Assembly: GCA_905372155.1 (NCBI GenBank)
Contig: CAJPNZ010000005.1
Location: forward strand, 1-64,000
DNA: 64,000 bases
Origin: Propionibacteriaceae bacterium
Lineage (GTDB): Bacteria; Actinomycetota; Actinomycetes; Propionibacteriales; Propionibacteriaceae
Direction of reading: 5' to 3'
Positions 15,320 through 26,227 of the stretch are shown here, piece after piece. Position numbers and translations under genes: made by a program. A model generated the notes under the pieces. It was not told the origin of the DNA, made no database searches, and saw only the letters and a program-made list of their open reading frames with translations. Numbering within the stretch: the first letter of the stretch is position 1; the number at the start of each line of letters is the position of its first letter.

Positions 15320-16237
15320 CTACGTCCCGGAGATTTCCATGATCCGGGTGGGGTTGCTCGAATCCCCCGCGGGCAGCCACACAATCCTGGGATCCCGCCG
15401 GTACCAGCCCAGCTGCTTGCGGAAAAACCTCCGGGTCGCCCGCTTCACATCCTCCTTCGCATCCTCCTCGCTGCACCGCCCGTCGAGGAAGGCGAGAACC
15501 TGCCGGTAGCCGATCGCGCGGGAGGCCGTCCGCCCTTCCCGTAGGCCACGAGGAATCAGGTTCTCGACCTCGGCCACGATGCCTCGGCGCCACATCTCCT
15601 CCACCCGAGCCTCGATGCGACTGTCCAGCTCGGCCCGACCCAGTTCCAGCCCGAACTGGTGAACCCCATCGAGTTCGTAGGTCCACTCGGGGAGCACCGC
15701 CTGATGTCCCCCCGTCAATGCACGGATCTCCAGCGCCCTCACGATGCGCCTGCCGTTTCCGGGTTCGATGCGGGCCGCGGACTCCGGCGCCAGAACGGTC
15801 AGGCGGGCATAGAGTTCCTCCACCCCGACGCGCTCCAGTTCGGTTTCCAGGCCTGCCCTGAGAACCGCGTCGGAACCCGGGAAGTTGAAGGCATCGGTGA
15901 TGGCCCGCGTGTAGAGAGCGGAACCACCGACCAGGATCGGAACGGTTCCACGGCCCCGCAGATCCGCGATCACGGCCCGGGCGCGGGCCTGGAATTCAGC
16001 AACAGATGCGGTCTCGGTGACCTCCAGGATGTCGATCAGGTGATGCGGAACCTCGCCTCGTTCAGTCTCGGAGGGTTTCGCGGTTCCGATGTCCATGCCC
16101 CTGTAGACCAGCATCGAGTCCGCGTTGACCACCTCGGCGGCCATCCCACGCTTCATGAGTTCATGGGCGAGCGATACCGCGAGCGCCGATTTGCCCGTCG
16201 CTGTCGGTCCGACGAGCACTATCAGGGGCGGATACAT
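15320..16237 (-). CDS. miaA: tRNA dimethylallyltransferase MiaA
   Basis: This 305-residue enzyme transfers a dimethylallyl group to A37 of tRNAs reading UNN codons. The P-loop GPTATGKS is at residues 9-16, followed by NADSMLVYRGMDIGTAKP, the tRNA/substrate segment. I chose the ATG at 16237 because AGGATGG lies at a suitable distance; ATG at 16246 is possible. MiaB, which thiolates the same base, is encoded just upstream on the same strand, so the two modify the same nucleotide in sequence. Confidence 0.95.
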   Translation of the reverse strand: MYPPLIVLVGPTATGKSALAVSLAHELMKRGMAAEVVNADSMLVYRGMDIGTAKPSETERGEVPHHLIDILEVTETASVAEFQARARAVIADLRGRGTVPILVGGSALYTRAITDAFNFPGSDAVLRAGLETELERVGVEELYARLTVLAPESAARIEPGNGRRIVRALEIRALTGGHQAVLPEWTYELDGVHQFGLELGRAELDSRIEARVEEMWRRGIVAEVENLIPRGLREGRTASRAIGYRQVLAFLDGRCSEEDAKEDVKRATRRFFRKQLGWYRRDPRIVWLPAGDSSNPTRIMEISGT

Positions 16238-16332
16238 GGCTACCATCCTGCCAGCTCCGGTGCGGAACTTCGCCGGAACAGGCATGATGGATCTCTACGG
16301 TGCGCCAGGCACCCGGACCAGGAGGCAATGAC

Positions 16333-16521
16333 ATGGGAATCTTCGACAACATCGGTGAGCAGGTGGCCCAACACGGGGAAACCATCGATCAGGCGATCGA
16401 GAAGGGCGCCGAGTTCATCGACGAGAAAACCGGTGGCAAACACAGCGAGCAGATCAACCAGGCAGCCGATTTCGTCAAGGACAAGGTTGACGACCTGGCC
16501 AGCAAGAAGGAGGGCGAGTAG
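16333..16521 (+). CDS. Small antitoxin-like protein (MT0933 type)
   Basis: This 62-residue acidic, helical protein reads MGIFDNIGEQVAQHGETIDQ at the start and continues with a KTGGKHSEQINQAADFVKDK segment. This resembles the short actinobacterial proteins annotated as MT0933-type antitoxins, related to the Rv0909 antitoxin of the Rv0909-Rv0910 pair. The ATG at 16333 has an AGGAGG site. No toxin is encoded beside it: the neighbours are miaA (divergent) and miaB (convergent). It may be a stress or structural protein rather than an antitoxin. Confidence 0.65.
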   Translation: MGIFDNIGEQVAQHGETIDQAIEKGAEFIDEKTGGKHSEQINQAADFVKDKVDDLASKKEGE

Positions 16522-16660
16522 AAGGTTTCGCGGGTGGGTACCGCTGATCTCGGTCGCCCCGGCGCGGTCCTCGTCGCACCACCACGGCGTTCCCCACCAA
16601 GGCGGTCCTTGACACCTCACCTCGGCAACCTCCGGTCCCGGGCCGGGGGTTGTTCTCTTC

Positions 16661-18127
<1,467 letters not shown>

Positions 18128-18290
18128 GGTGGCCCAACTCTAGTGGCGCGCAACGCTGAACAGCATCATCTCGGAGGACCCGCCGGCCGTGCTTCAGTAT
18201 CATTCCCAAGGCGCTTCTCCCGCGCACGCTGATCAATTCCTCGACGCCGCCGGCCATCCTGCTTGTTGACACAGCCTCTAGTGTTGATTC

Positions 18291-19184
18291 ATGGTCTTCC
18301 CAACAGGCGAGCAATATGAGATCAACACCGGGAGTTACAGCGCCGTGATCACCGAAGTGGGCGCCAGGCTGCGCAGCTTCACCTTTGACGGCACAGAGCT
18401 TCTTGCAACACACGGGCCCGACCAGGCCCCGAAGGGCTGGGAGGGAGCGCATCTGCTTCCCTGGCCCAACCGGCTCCGTGACGGGCGCTACCACCTGGGC
18501 GGCCAAGAGTTCCAGCTGCCCATCAACGAACCCGCCCGGAACAACGCGAATCATGGCCTGAACGTGGGCCTGGCCTGGGAGTGCCTGGCCCATCTCGGGA
18601 CCTCTGTCCGTCAGCGGTGCGTTCTCTGGCCCCGGCGTGGCTGGCCCGGGATCCTCGCGGTGGAGATCCTGCACCAGCTGGATGCAGGAGGCCTCAGGGT
18701 GGAGGTCACCGCCACGAACATCGGAACCTCACCCATTCCCTGGGGCTACGGTGCCCATCCCTACTTCCGCTTCGACGACATCTCGAACGTGAAATTGACC
18801 GTGCCGTTCGACGCGGAACTGGCGGTCGATCCTGACAGACGGCTTCCCATCCGACTCGGTCCCGTAACCCCCGAACACGATTTCCTCCAGCCTCGCACCA
18901 TAGGGGAGACGGTCCTGGACACCGCCTTCACCGATCCCCTGACCAGGGACTGGGCCGTCACCCTGAGCGGAGACGGCCGCACGATCGAGGTGTGGGGCGA
19001 GGCGACCACCCAGTGGGTGCAGGTGTTCACCGCGCCGCACCGCGACAGCGTGGCGGTGGAGCCGATGACCTGCGGTCCTGACGTCTTCAACGAGGGGCCG
19101 ACGTACAGGGACCGAATCATGTTGCGTCCGGGCGATTCAGCGAACGCCGTCTGGGGTGTGCGCGCACACGGGCACGATCAATGA
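18291..19184 (+). CDS. Aldose 1-epimerase family protein
   Basis: This is a 297-residue galactose mutarotase-like protein. Key positions visible are PWPNRLRDG, NHGLN (first catalytic His), GAHPYFR (second His region) and the C-terminal glutamate in VAVEPMTCGPDVFNEG. It probably interconverts alpha and beta anomers of a hexose or sugar phosphate. It is convergent with rny, overlapping by 7 bp at the stops. The substrate is not deducible. Confidence 0.85.
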   Translation: MVFPTGEQYEINTGSYSAVITEVGARLRSFTFDGTELLATHGPDQAPKGWEGAHLLPWPNRLRDGRYHLGGQEFQLPINEPARNNANHGLNVGLAWECLAHLGTSVRQRCVLWPRRGWPGILAVEILHQLDAGGLRVEVTATNIGTSPIPWGYGAHPYFRFDDISNVKLTVPFDAELAVDPDRRLPIRLGPVTPEHDFLQPRTIGETVLDTAFTDPLTRDWAVTLSGDGRTIEVWGEATTQWVQVFTAPHRDSVAVEPMTCGPDVFNEGPTYRDRIMLRPGDSANAVWGVRAHGHDQ

Positions 19185-20785
19185 GCCAACTCCGTGGCTC
19201 GTGATTCACGCACCACCGTGATACGGATCTGTCCCGGATAGGTGAGATTCGCCTCCACCTCGGCCGCGATCTCACGCGCCAGCACCCGGCTCATCACGTC
19301 GTCCACGACCTCGGGGGCCACCATGATCCGAACCTCCCTTCCCGCCTGCATCGCGTAGGCGCGGGTCACTCCCTCATGGGCCATGGCGATGGATTCGAGA
19401 TGTTGCATCCGCTCCACGTAGGCCTCCAGCGACTCACGCCTCGCTCCCGGGCGGGAACCGGAGATGGCGTCTGCCGCCTGGGTGAGGATGGCCTCGACGG
19501 TACGGGGCTCAACCTCGTTGTGGTGCGCCTCGACGGCGTGAACAATGTCGGGATTTTCACCGTGACGACGCAGCAGGTCGGCTCCGATGATCGCATGAGG
19601 CCCTTCGGACTCGTGGGTGAGGGCCTTGCCGATGTCGTGCAGAAACGCCGCTCGCTTGCACTGTGCCACGTCGAGCCCCAGTTCAGCCGCCATGACCCCG
19701 GCCAGGTGGGCACACTCGACCAGGTGGGCGAGAACGTTCTGCCCGAAGCTGGTGCGGTAGGCAAGAGACCCGATCACAGGCAACAGCTCCGGATGGAGAT
19801 CGGCGATCCCCACCTCCAGTAGGGCCTCGTTACCCGCAGCCCTGATGCGCTCGTCCAGGACCCGGATGCTACGGGCGTGCACCTCCTCGATGCGTGCCGG
19901 GTGGATGCGCCCGTCAGCAACCAGATCCATGAGGGTCAATCGTGCAGCTTCACGCCTCACCGGGTCGAAGCAGCTGAGCAACACCGTTTCCGGGGTGTCA
20001 TCCACCAGCACGTTGACACCGGTGATCTGTTCGAAAGCCCTGATGTTACGGCCCTCACGCCCGATGACTCGCCCTTTCATCTCATCGCTGGGGAGATCGA
20101 CACTGGAGACCACGGATTCACTCGTCTGTTCAGCAGCGCATCGCTGGATAGCGGTCACGACTATCGCCCGAGCCCGCTGGTCGGCTTCTTTCTTCGCTGT
20201 TTCCTCGATGTCGCGCGCCAGAGTGGCCGCTGCCAAGCGGGCCTGTCGTTCGACGTCGGCCATGAGCTCCGCCTGAGCGGCGCTCGCCGTCAGCCCGGCC
20301 ACTCGTTCGAGCTCTGTCGTCGCTCGTTTCTGCTCCGCTGCGAGTTCATCACGTTGTTTCCTGAGGTCCGCACGCTGCCGCTCGAGGAGTTCTGAGCGCG
20401 TGGCAAGTCCCTCAGCTTCTGCCGCGAGCCGATCCTCCTTCTCGTTGAGACGCTCTTCCTGTCGCTCCTGCGCGCTGCGTTGTTCGCGAAGCTCGGCCCT
20501 TTGCGTTGCTATTGACGCGTCCAGTTCTTCACGACGCCTGTCGATGTCCGCCCCCGCTTCCTGAACCCACTCCTTCGCCTGCTCAAGCGTGCGTGCTGCA
20601 TCCGCTCTGAGCTGCTCAGCCGCCTCGATCGCCTGTTTGCGAATTGACGCGGCGTCTGAGCGGCTCCGACGCTCGATGCGAGCTCGCTCCTGAATGAACG
20701 AAAGAGCAACCCGCCTCTGTCGCCATGCGAGAATCCCCAAAATGACGCCCAGCAGTCCGGCAATGATCCAGCCCAGCCATTCCAT
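19178..20785 (-). CDS. rny: Ribonuclease Y
   Basis: This 535-residue membrane-anchored endoribonuclease initiates mRNA decay. An N-terminal transmembrane helix (about 4-20) precedes a long coiled coil rich in R, E, A and Q (about 30-215), a KH domain with GRVIGREGRNIRAFE, and an HD domain with LHDIGKA and VEAHHNEVEP. I chose the ATG at 20785 because it has an AAGGGG site and begins directly with the membrane helix. All catalytic HD residues are present. The gene lies downstream of recA-recX on the same strand. Confidence 0.93.
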   Translation of the reverse strand: MEWLGWIIAGLLGVILGILAWRQRRVALSFIQERARIERRSRSDAASIRKQAIEAAEQLRADAARTLEQAKEWVQEAGADIDRRREELDASIATQRAELREQRSAQERQEERLNEKEDRLAAEAEGLATRSELLERQRADLRKQRDELAAEQKRATTELERVAGLTASAAQAELMADVERQARLAAATLARDIEETAKKEADQRARAIVVTAIQRCAAEQTSESVVSSVDLPSDEMKGRVIGREGRNIRAFEQITGVNVLVDDTPETVLLSCFDPVRREAARLTLMDLVADGRIHPARIEEVHARSIRVLDERIRAAGNEALLEVGIADLHPELLPVIGSLAYRTSFGQNVLAHLVECAHLAGVMAAELGLDVAQCKRAAFLHDIGKALTHESEGPHAIIGADLLRRHGENPDIVHAVEAHHNEVEPRTVEAILTQAADAISGSRPGARRESLEAYVERMQHLESIAMAHEGVTRAYAMQAGREVRIMVAPEVVDDVMSRVLAREIAAEVEANLTYPGQIRITVVRESRATELAH

Positions 20786-20947
20786 GGCTACCCCTTTGCA
20801 CCTGACGAAGTGACCTGGAGGTTCAGGGCACCCCGAACTGCTGAACGGCAAACGTGACCACGTCATGCCGGGCTGCGCACGGGCCCATGGGACCAACCAA
20901 GATGTCTCGAACCGTGAGTCAATGACCTTACGACCGCCAAGGTTAGT

Positions 20948-21472
20948 TCACAAGGGCATATCTCTCGTGTCGGGGTCCATTTCTCCGAGCACCTCATCCG
21001 CGACGAGCGAGACCACGGACCCCTTGAATCCCCTGCGTCCGAGGGCCCCGACCAGGCGTCGGCGGGCCGTCTGGGGTTCCAGCCCGGCCAAGGCTCGAAC
21101 ACGTCGTTGCGCGAAGGCGCGTGCCGCCTCCATTTCCTCCTCCTGCCCCACCTGGGAAAGCGCCTCGGCAACCACATCCTCATCCACGCCTCGGCGTCGC
21201 AGCTCTGCCCGGATCCGGGTGAGGCCGTGCCTGTCCACCTGGAGCCGGGTCTGTGTGAGCGCATCCGCGAAAACGGCATCATCCAGCAGCCCGACCTCAC
21301 GGAAACGCTCGATCAGTTCCTCGGAAACATCCCCCGGCACACCTCGAGCAGCCAGCCGGTCCCGGAGCTCTGCCTCCGAGCGGCTCCTGACATCCAAAAG
21401 TTTGAGCGCAATTCGTCTGGCGAACTCGATCTGTTCCGCACGGCTGGCTTCAGGGCTCAACCTTGACCTCAC
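20948..21472 (-). CDS. recX: RecA regulator RecX
   Basis: This is a 174-residue RecX, which caps and regulates RecA filaments. It has three-helix repeats with RSRSEAELRDRLAARG, GLLDDAVFADAL and RRGVDEDVVAEAL. It starts with GTG inside the end of recA (23-bp overlap), which implies translational coupling and SOS co-regulation. The length is ordinary for actinobacteria. Confidence 0.92.
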   Translation of the reverse strand: MRSRLSPEASRAEQIEFARRIALKLLDVRSRSEAELRDRLAARGVPGDVSEELIERFREVGLLDDAVFADALTQTRLQVDRHGLTRIRAELRRRGVDEDVVAEALSQVGQEEEMEAARAFAQRRVRALAGLEPQTARRRLVGALGRRGFKGSVVSLVADEVLGEMDPDTRDMPL

Positions 21473-22499
21473 CCGTCTCGGGGTTGATCATGCCGTCCGG
21501 GCTCTCCTCCGCCACACCAAGGGCGGCCCGGATCCGGCGATCGATCTCCTCCGCGATTTTCGGATTGTTCTTCAAGAAGTTCCGGGCATTCTCCTTGCCC
21601 TGTCCCAGTTGGTCGGCTTCATATGTGAACCAGGCACCCGCCTTGCGGATGATTCCGTTGGTGACACCCATGTCGATCAGGCTCCCCTCCCGGGAGATCC
21701 CCTCTCCGTAGATGATGTCGAATTCGGCCTGTTTGAAAGGTGGGGCGACCTTGTTCTTGACCACCTTCACCCGGGTCCGGTTACCGACCATCTCTGAGCC
21801 GTCCTTCAGCGTTTCGATCCTCCTGACGTCGAGGCGCACAGAGGAGTAGAACTTGAGCGCACGACCGCCCGTGGTGGTCTCGGGAGAACCGAACATCACG
21901 CCGATCTTCTCGCGCAGCTGGTTGATGAAAATAGCAGTGGTGTTGGCAGATTTCAGGGCTCCGGTCATCTTCCTGAGGGCCTGGCTCATCAAACGTGCCT
22001 GAAGGCCGACATGCGAATCCCCCATCTCACCCTCAATTTCAGCGCGCGGAGTCAGCGCGGCCACCGAGTCGATGACGATGAGCGACAAGGCCCCAGATCG
22101 AACCAAGGTATCTGCGATCTCGAGGGCCTGCTCTCCGTTGTCCGGCTGGGAGACCAGGAGCTCATCGGTGTTGACGCCGAGCTTTCCCGCATAATCGGGA
22201 TCCAGTGCATGTTCCGCGTCGATGAAGGCACAGATCCCGCCCTCGGCCTGCGCATTCGCGATGGCGTGGAGAGCAACAGTGGTTTTTCCCGATGACTCTG
22301 GGCCATAGATCTCGATGATCCGGCCCCGCGGCAGACCTCCGATCCCCAGGGCCACGTCCAAGGCGACGCTTCCGGTGGGGATGACGTCGATGGGCAACCG
22401 GGTGTCCTCCCCCAGACGCATCACCGATCCCTTCCCGTGCACCTTCTCGATCTGGGCGAGGGCGGCTTCGAGCGCCTTGGCGCGATCCGCAACAGCCAT
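21450..22499 (-). CDS. recA: Recombinase RecA
   Basis: This is a 349-residue RecA. Walker A is GPESSGKT near residue 65, Walker B is LIVIDSV, and loop L2 contains NQLREKIGVMFGSPETTTGG. No intein interrupts it, unlike in some actinobacteria. A LexA box lies at 22636-22649 upstream, so SOS induction is expected. DUF3046 is encoded upstream and recX overlaps downstream, the standard actinobacterial context. Confidence 0.98.
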   Translation of the reverse strand: MAVADRAKALEAALAQIEKVHGKGSVMRLGEDTRLPIDVIPTGSVALDVALGIGGLPRGRIIEIYGPESSGKTTVALHAIANAQAEGGICAFIDAEHALDPDYAGKLGVNTDELLVSQPDNGEQALEIADTLVRSGALSLIVIDSVAALTPRAEIEGEMGDSHVGLQARLMSQALRKMTGALKSANTTAIFINQLREKIGVMFGSPETTTGGRALKFYSSVRLDVRRIETLKDGSEMVGNRTRVKVVKNKVAPPFKQAEFDIIYGEGISREGSLIDMGVTNGIIRKAGAWFTYEADQLGQGKENARNFLKNNPKIAEEIDRRIRAALGVAEESPDGMINPETGEVKVEP

Positions 22500-22892
22500 G
22501 GTGTAATTCCTTTCGATTCCCTGAGCCGTTCCTTCAGGCCCAACTCAACCTTCACCCTCACTGTAGGAATCGGGGGTGACAAAAATCCGACTCACCTCCA
22601 GGCTGTGGAAAACCTGAAGACACGCACAGTCTAGCCGAACATGTGTTCGATTGCATTGCGACGTGCCACACCGGCACGCCGCAAGACCCAAGGACAGGAT
22701 GCCCCACTGACTACCTGCTCCCTGCAGACACGTGAACGTCAGCCAGCGGTGCGGTTTGCCACCGCTCTCGAACCCCGACACGCCAGCCCGACCACACATT
22801 CTCCGGAGGACGCGCCCCGCTTCGGAGCAAGCCGACCGCGGGTCGGCTCGGCAGGCTTTGCGACACGCGTTCACCAGCGCACCCTGCTGTTT
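22500..22892. other. Long recA upstream region
   Basis: This 393-bp gap between DUF3046 and recA holds the SOS box at 22636-22649 and probably the recA promoters. I see no convincing gene; the reading frames that cross it have no recognisable features. A long untranslated leader for recA is possible. Confidence 0.6.
22636..22649. promoter_or_regulatory. LexA (SOS) box of recA
   Basis: CGAACATGTGTTCG is a perfect 14-bp palindrome matching the actinobacterial/Gram-positive SOS consensus CGAACRNRYGTTYG. It lies 137 bp upstream of the recA start. LexA binding here would repress recA-recX until DNA damage. Confidence 0.9.
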
Positions 22893-23087
22893 TCAGCGCA
22901 TCGTTGCCGGCAGCTCAAGTGCAACCCACACGGCCCTCCAGATCTCCTTGCACGGAACCCCGGCGGCCAAGGCCTCGTCCACGGTGCGGCTCTCGAGTTC
23001 CTGCAGGACAACCGTCGATGCCCAGCTCCCGGCATACTCTCCACCAAGCGTGGCTCTGAGCCTCGACCACAATTCCACTTCGCGCAT
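22893..23087 (-). CDS. DUF3046 family protein
   Basis: This 64-residue protein starts MREVELWSRLRATLGGEYAG and ends with a hydrophobic/Trp helix (CKEIWRAVWVALELP). This matches the DUF3046 family, small actinobacterial proteins nearly always encoded just upstream of recA, as here. Function is unknown. I chose the ATG at 23087, which gives the family's normal length; a longer frame to 23258 has no family support. Confidence 0.85.
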   Translation of the reverse strand: MREVELWSRLRATLGGEYAGSWASTVVLQELESRTVDEALAAGVPCKEIWRAVWVALELPATMR

Positions 23088-23375
23088 GTGGGCAACCCTA
23101 CGCAGCCTGCAACTTCCGGCCCACGCACACCACCCCATCCGCAGCCCTCGTTTCAGGGTGTGGTTAAATGCCCCATCGTGAACCGCTGCGTATTTTAACA
23201 TCACGCACAGCGGCCTCCTGTTCACGAAACACCTCCACAGGATATGAAATCCGACCACCCACCAATCGAGAAACCTCTTATCCCAAGTGGCCTACAGCAA
23301 ACCGGGGAACTTTCTCGTTACACTGACCCACGAACACGATCACCAAATGGTCAGAAAGCGCACGAAGGAGTCGAC

Positions 23376-24197
23376 ATGAACGCTGCGGGTACGCATTCCC
23401 ACAAGCGCTCCGATCGAATGCTCGCGATGCTCGCGTTGCTACAAGAGAATGGGCAGATGTCGTTGTCCAGCCTCGCCACCGAGCTGGGAACCTCCGAAGC
23501 CACCATCCGGCGTGATGTGGCTGTGCTCGCCTCCCAAGGGCTACTGGATCGCACCCACGGTGGTGCCCGCCCGGTCCAGGGCAGTCGTGAACTTCCGGTA
23601 CGGCTGCGGGACGGACGCAATCAGGCCGCCAAGTCCCGCATTGCGGCGGCAGCGGCCAAGCTGGTCCCCGAGGGCAAGCACGCCATCGGCCTCAGCGGCG
23701 GAACCACGGCTGCCGAGGTGCTCCGGGCCCTGCACCATCGAACAGATCTGACGATCATCACCAACTCGCTGAGCATCGGTTTGGAGGCAGCCGAGCAGGG
23801 GCAGGGCCGCGTCCTCATCGCCGGTGGGGTGCTGCGTTCCAACTCCTTGGAACTCGTGGGTTCCCTGGCCGAGGCGACGCTCCGGCTCGTGAACGTCGGC
23901 ACCGCCCTGGTGGGGGCCGACGGGCTCAGTTCGTCCGGAGGGCTGACCACTCATGACGACATCGAGGCGCGCACCAACCACACAATGATCGAACGGGCGC
24001 AACGGGTGATCGCCGTTGCCGATGCCTCCAAGATCGGTCACGTCACCCTGGCGAAGATGGCGGATCTGAGCGAGATCGACATCCTCGTCACCGATTCCAA
24101 CGCCCCGGAGGAGGAACTGGCCCACATCCGGGACCTGGGGGTCGAGGTGGTGATCGTCCCGGTTCCCGCCGACCCGAGGGCTGCTACCGGCAGCTGA
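23376..24197 (+). CDS. DeoR-family transcriptional regulator
   Basis: This 273-residue DeoR/GlpR-type repressor has an N-terminal winged helix-turn-helix (LSSLATELGTSEATIRRDV) and a C-terminal sugar-phosphate sensor domain with GLSGGTTAAEVLRAL, ITNSLSIGLEA and the VGADGLSSSGG loop. The ATG at 23376 has a strong GAAGGAG site. Family members respond to a phosphorylated sugar. No sugar operon is adjacent, so the targets lie elsewhere. Upstream, CTGACC and GGTCAG flank 23 bp and might be an operator. Confidence 0.88.
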   Translation: MNAAGTHSHKRSDRMLAMLALLQENGQMSLSSLATELGTSEATIRRDVAVLASQGLLDRTHGGARPVQGSRELPVRLRDGRNQAAKSRIAAAAAKLVPEGKHAIGLSGGTTAAEVLRALHHRTDLTIITNSLSIGLEAAEQGQGRVLIAGGVLRSNSLELVGSLAEATLRLVNVGTALVGADGLSSSGGLTTHDDIEARTNHTMIERAQRVIAVADASKIGHVTLAKMADLSEIDILVTDSNAPEEELAHIRDLGVEVVIVPVPADPRAATGS

Positions 24198-24209
24198 TCT
24201 CTCCCACGA

Positions 24210-24800
24210 TCATTCGGCGGAGCGCCGTGGCTGCTTCCCGCGGGCGCGGATCCGGATGGCCTCGCGGATGTAGTCGGCGCCGGTCACCAGCGTCAGAATC
24301 AGAGCCGCCCACATCAGCACCCAGGCCAGGAACTGCACCGCTCCCGGCAGTCCCGGCAGCCACGCGAGAAAAACGATCAGGGCCAGCGACTGGGTGACGG
24401 TCTTCAGCTTGCCGCCGCGATTGGCCGCCATGATCCCGTACTTGGCGATGGCCGCCCGCAGCCACGTGATCCCCCACTCACGGAGCAGGATCAGCACCGT
24501 GAAATACCAGGGAAGCTCGCCCAGCAGGCTCAGGGAGATGAAAGCCGCGCCCGTCAGGGCCTTGTCGGCTATCGGGTCCCAGAGCTTTCCGAAATCCGTG
24601 ATCAGGTTGTAGCGCCTGGCGATGTAGCCGTCCGCCAGGTCGGTCAGCATCGCGGCCACGAAGATTCCAGTTGCGATGAATCGCCACCCCTGGTTCGCCG
24701 GTTGCCAGAACAGAACCACGACGAACAACGGCACCATGATGATGCGGAGCACCGTGAGCACGTTGGGAACGTTCAGATTGCTGGACCGTGGTTCGGTCAT
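24210..24800 (-). CDS. pgsA: CDP-diacylglycerol-glycerol-3-phosphate phosphatidyltransferase
   Basis: This 196-residue integral membrane enzyme makes phosphatidylglycerophosphate. The CDP-alcohol phosphotransferase motif D-x2-DG-x-AR-x8-G-x3-D-x3-D is complete (DLADGYIARR, then GKLWDPIAD). About five hydrophobic helices are seen. Its ATG overlaps the rimO stop by 4 bp, the common rimO-pgsA coupling. Confidence 0.93.
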   Translation of the reverse strand: MTEPRSSNLNVPNVLTVLRIIMVPLFVVVLFWQPANQGWRFIATGIFVAAMLTDLADGYIARRYNLITDFGKLWDPIADKALTGAAFISLSLLGELPWYFTVLILLREWGITWLRAAIAKYGIMAANRGGKLKTVTQSLALIVFLAWLPGLPGAVQFLAWVLMWAALILTLVTGADYIREAIRIRARGKQPRRSAE

Positions 24801-26227
24801 CGGGGTTCTCCCACCATGTCGATTCCTGTGGCGTCGATGAACTCAACTTCAATGAACTGCCCGATCCGGGCATCGGCCCCGGGAAGCTCCACCACCCCAT
24901 CGGTCTCGGGGCCCTGATGCGGTGCGCGCCCCGATGCCCCGTCGGCGTCGGTTTCCTCGACCAGAACCACGGTCCGCTCCCCCACCCTCTCCGCGGAGCG
25001 GGACTCACACACCAGGTTGGCGACATCTGTCAACATCTCCCGCCGCGCCTCCACTTCCGCCTGGTCCAGGTGGGCGTTCAGGCCCTCTCCCTCCGTGCCA
25101 TCCTCGTCGGAATAGCCGAACACCCCGAGAAAATCCAGATTGGCGTCGATGATGAACTCCCGGAGGGTCTCAACGTCCGACTCGGTCTCCCCCGGGAACC
25201 CGGCGATCACGTTGCTGCGAATGCCGGCCTCTGGTTCGGCCGCCCTGATCCGTTCGATCAGTCCGAGGAAGGAATCCGGGTCACCGAAACGCCGCATCCG
25301 CCGGAGCACCCCGGGCGCTGCGTGCTGGAAGGAAAGGTCGAAATAGGGCACCACCTTTTCGGTGTCGAACATGACCTCCAGCATTCCGGGCCGGATCTCG
25401 GCGGGTTGCAGGTAGGAGACCCGGATCCATTCCAGCCCATCCACCCGGGACAGCTGGGGCAGCAGGGTCTCCAGGTTCACGCCGGGGAGATCCTTGCCGT
25501 AACTGGAGGTGTTCTCGGAGACCAGCAGCACCTCCTTGACTCCCTGCTCCACGAGCCAGCGCGCCTCGGCGATGATGTCGGCGACGGGGCGCGAGAGGTA
25601 GGCGCCCCTGAAGGCGGGGATGGCGCAGAAGGCGCAGCGCCGGTCGCATCCGGAGGCTATCTTCAAGGGTGCTGCGGGTCCCGATCCCAAGCGGCGACGG
25701 ATCACGCGCGGCCCCGTTGCCGGGGCCAGCCCCTCGGGCAGGGGGGTGTGTCCCGGTGTCACGACCCGGCCGGCGGCCTGCGGACGGTCCACTGGTGTGA
25801 GCGGCAGCAGTTCGCGCCGGTCCCTCGGAACGTGGGCCTCGTGGCTGCCTCCGGCGAGGATCGACCGGAGACGATCGGCGATGTCCGCGTAGTCGTCGAA
25901 CCCGAGCACCGCATCAGTCTCGGGAAGAGCCCCCGCGAGTTGCGCCCCGTAGCGTTCCGCCATGCATCCCACCGCCACGACCGCCTTCGTCGTGCCGGAT
26001 TCCTTGAGGTCGGCGGCGGCCAGCAGGGTGTCGACGGAGTCCTTCTTGGCCTGTTCGATGAAGCCGCAGGTGTTGACCACCACGGTCTCCGCCTCCGCCG
26101 GGTCATTCACCAGCACGAATCCCCCCGCCGCCAGCCGGCCCGCGAGTTCCTCCGAGTCGACGTCGTTGCGGGCGCAGCCCAGCGTCTGGATGTGGACCTT
26201 GTTCATGATCTTCCCAGTATCACTCAC
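24797..26227 (-). CDS. rimO: Ribosomal protein S12 methylthiotransferase RimO
   Basis: This 476-residue radical-SAM protein modifies an aspartate of ribosomal protein S12. The N-terminal UPF0004 domain has QTLGCARNDVDSE, NTCGF and VGCMAERY, and the radical-SAM motif is CDRRCAFC. A TRAM domain lies at the C-terminus. The ATG at 26227 overlaps the ftsK stop by 4 bp; an internal ATG at 26206 that starts MNKVHIQTLGC is an alternative. It is a paralogue of miaB at 16661-18127. Confidence 0.95.
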   Translation of the reverse strand: MSDTGKIMNKVHIQTLGCARNDVDSEELAGRLAAGGFVLVNDPAEAETVVVNTCGFIEQAKKDSVDTLLAAADLKESGTTKAVVAVGCMAERYGAQLAGALPETDAVLGFDDYADIADRLRSILAGGSHEAHVPRDRRELLPLTPVDRPQAAGRVVTPGHTPLPEGLAPATGPRVIRRRLGSGPAAPLKIASGCDRRCAFCAIPAFRGAYLSRPVADIIAEARWLVEQGVKEVLLVSENTSSYGKDLPGVNLETLLPQLSRVDGLEWIRVSYLQPAEIRPGMLEVMFDTEKVVPYFDLSFQHAAPGVLRRMRRFGDPDSFLGLIERIRAAEPEAGIRSNVIAGFPGETESDVETLREFIIDANLDFLGVFGYSDEDGTEGEGLNAHLDQAEVEARREMLTDVANLVCESRSAERVGERTVVLVEETDADGASGRAPHQGPETDGVVELPGADARIGQFIEVEFIDATGIDMVGEPR

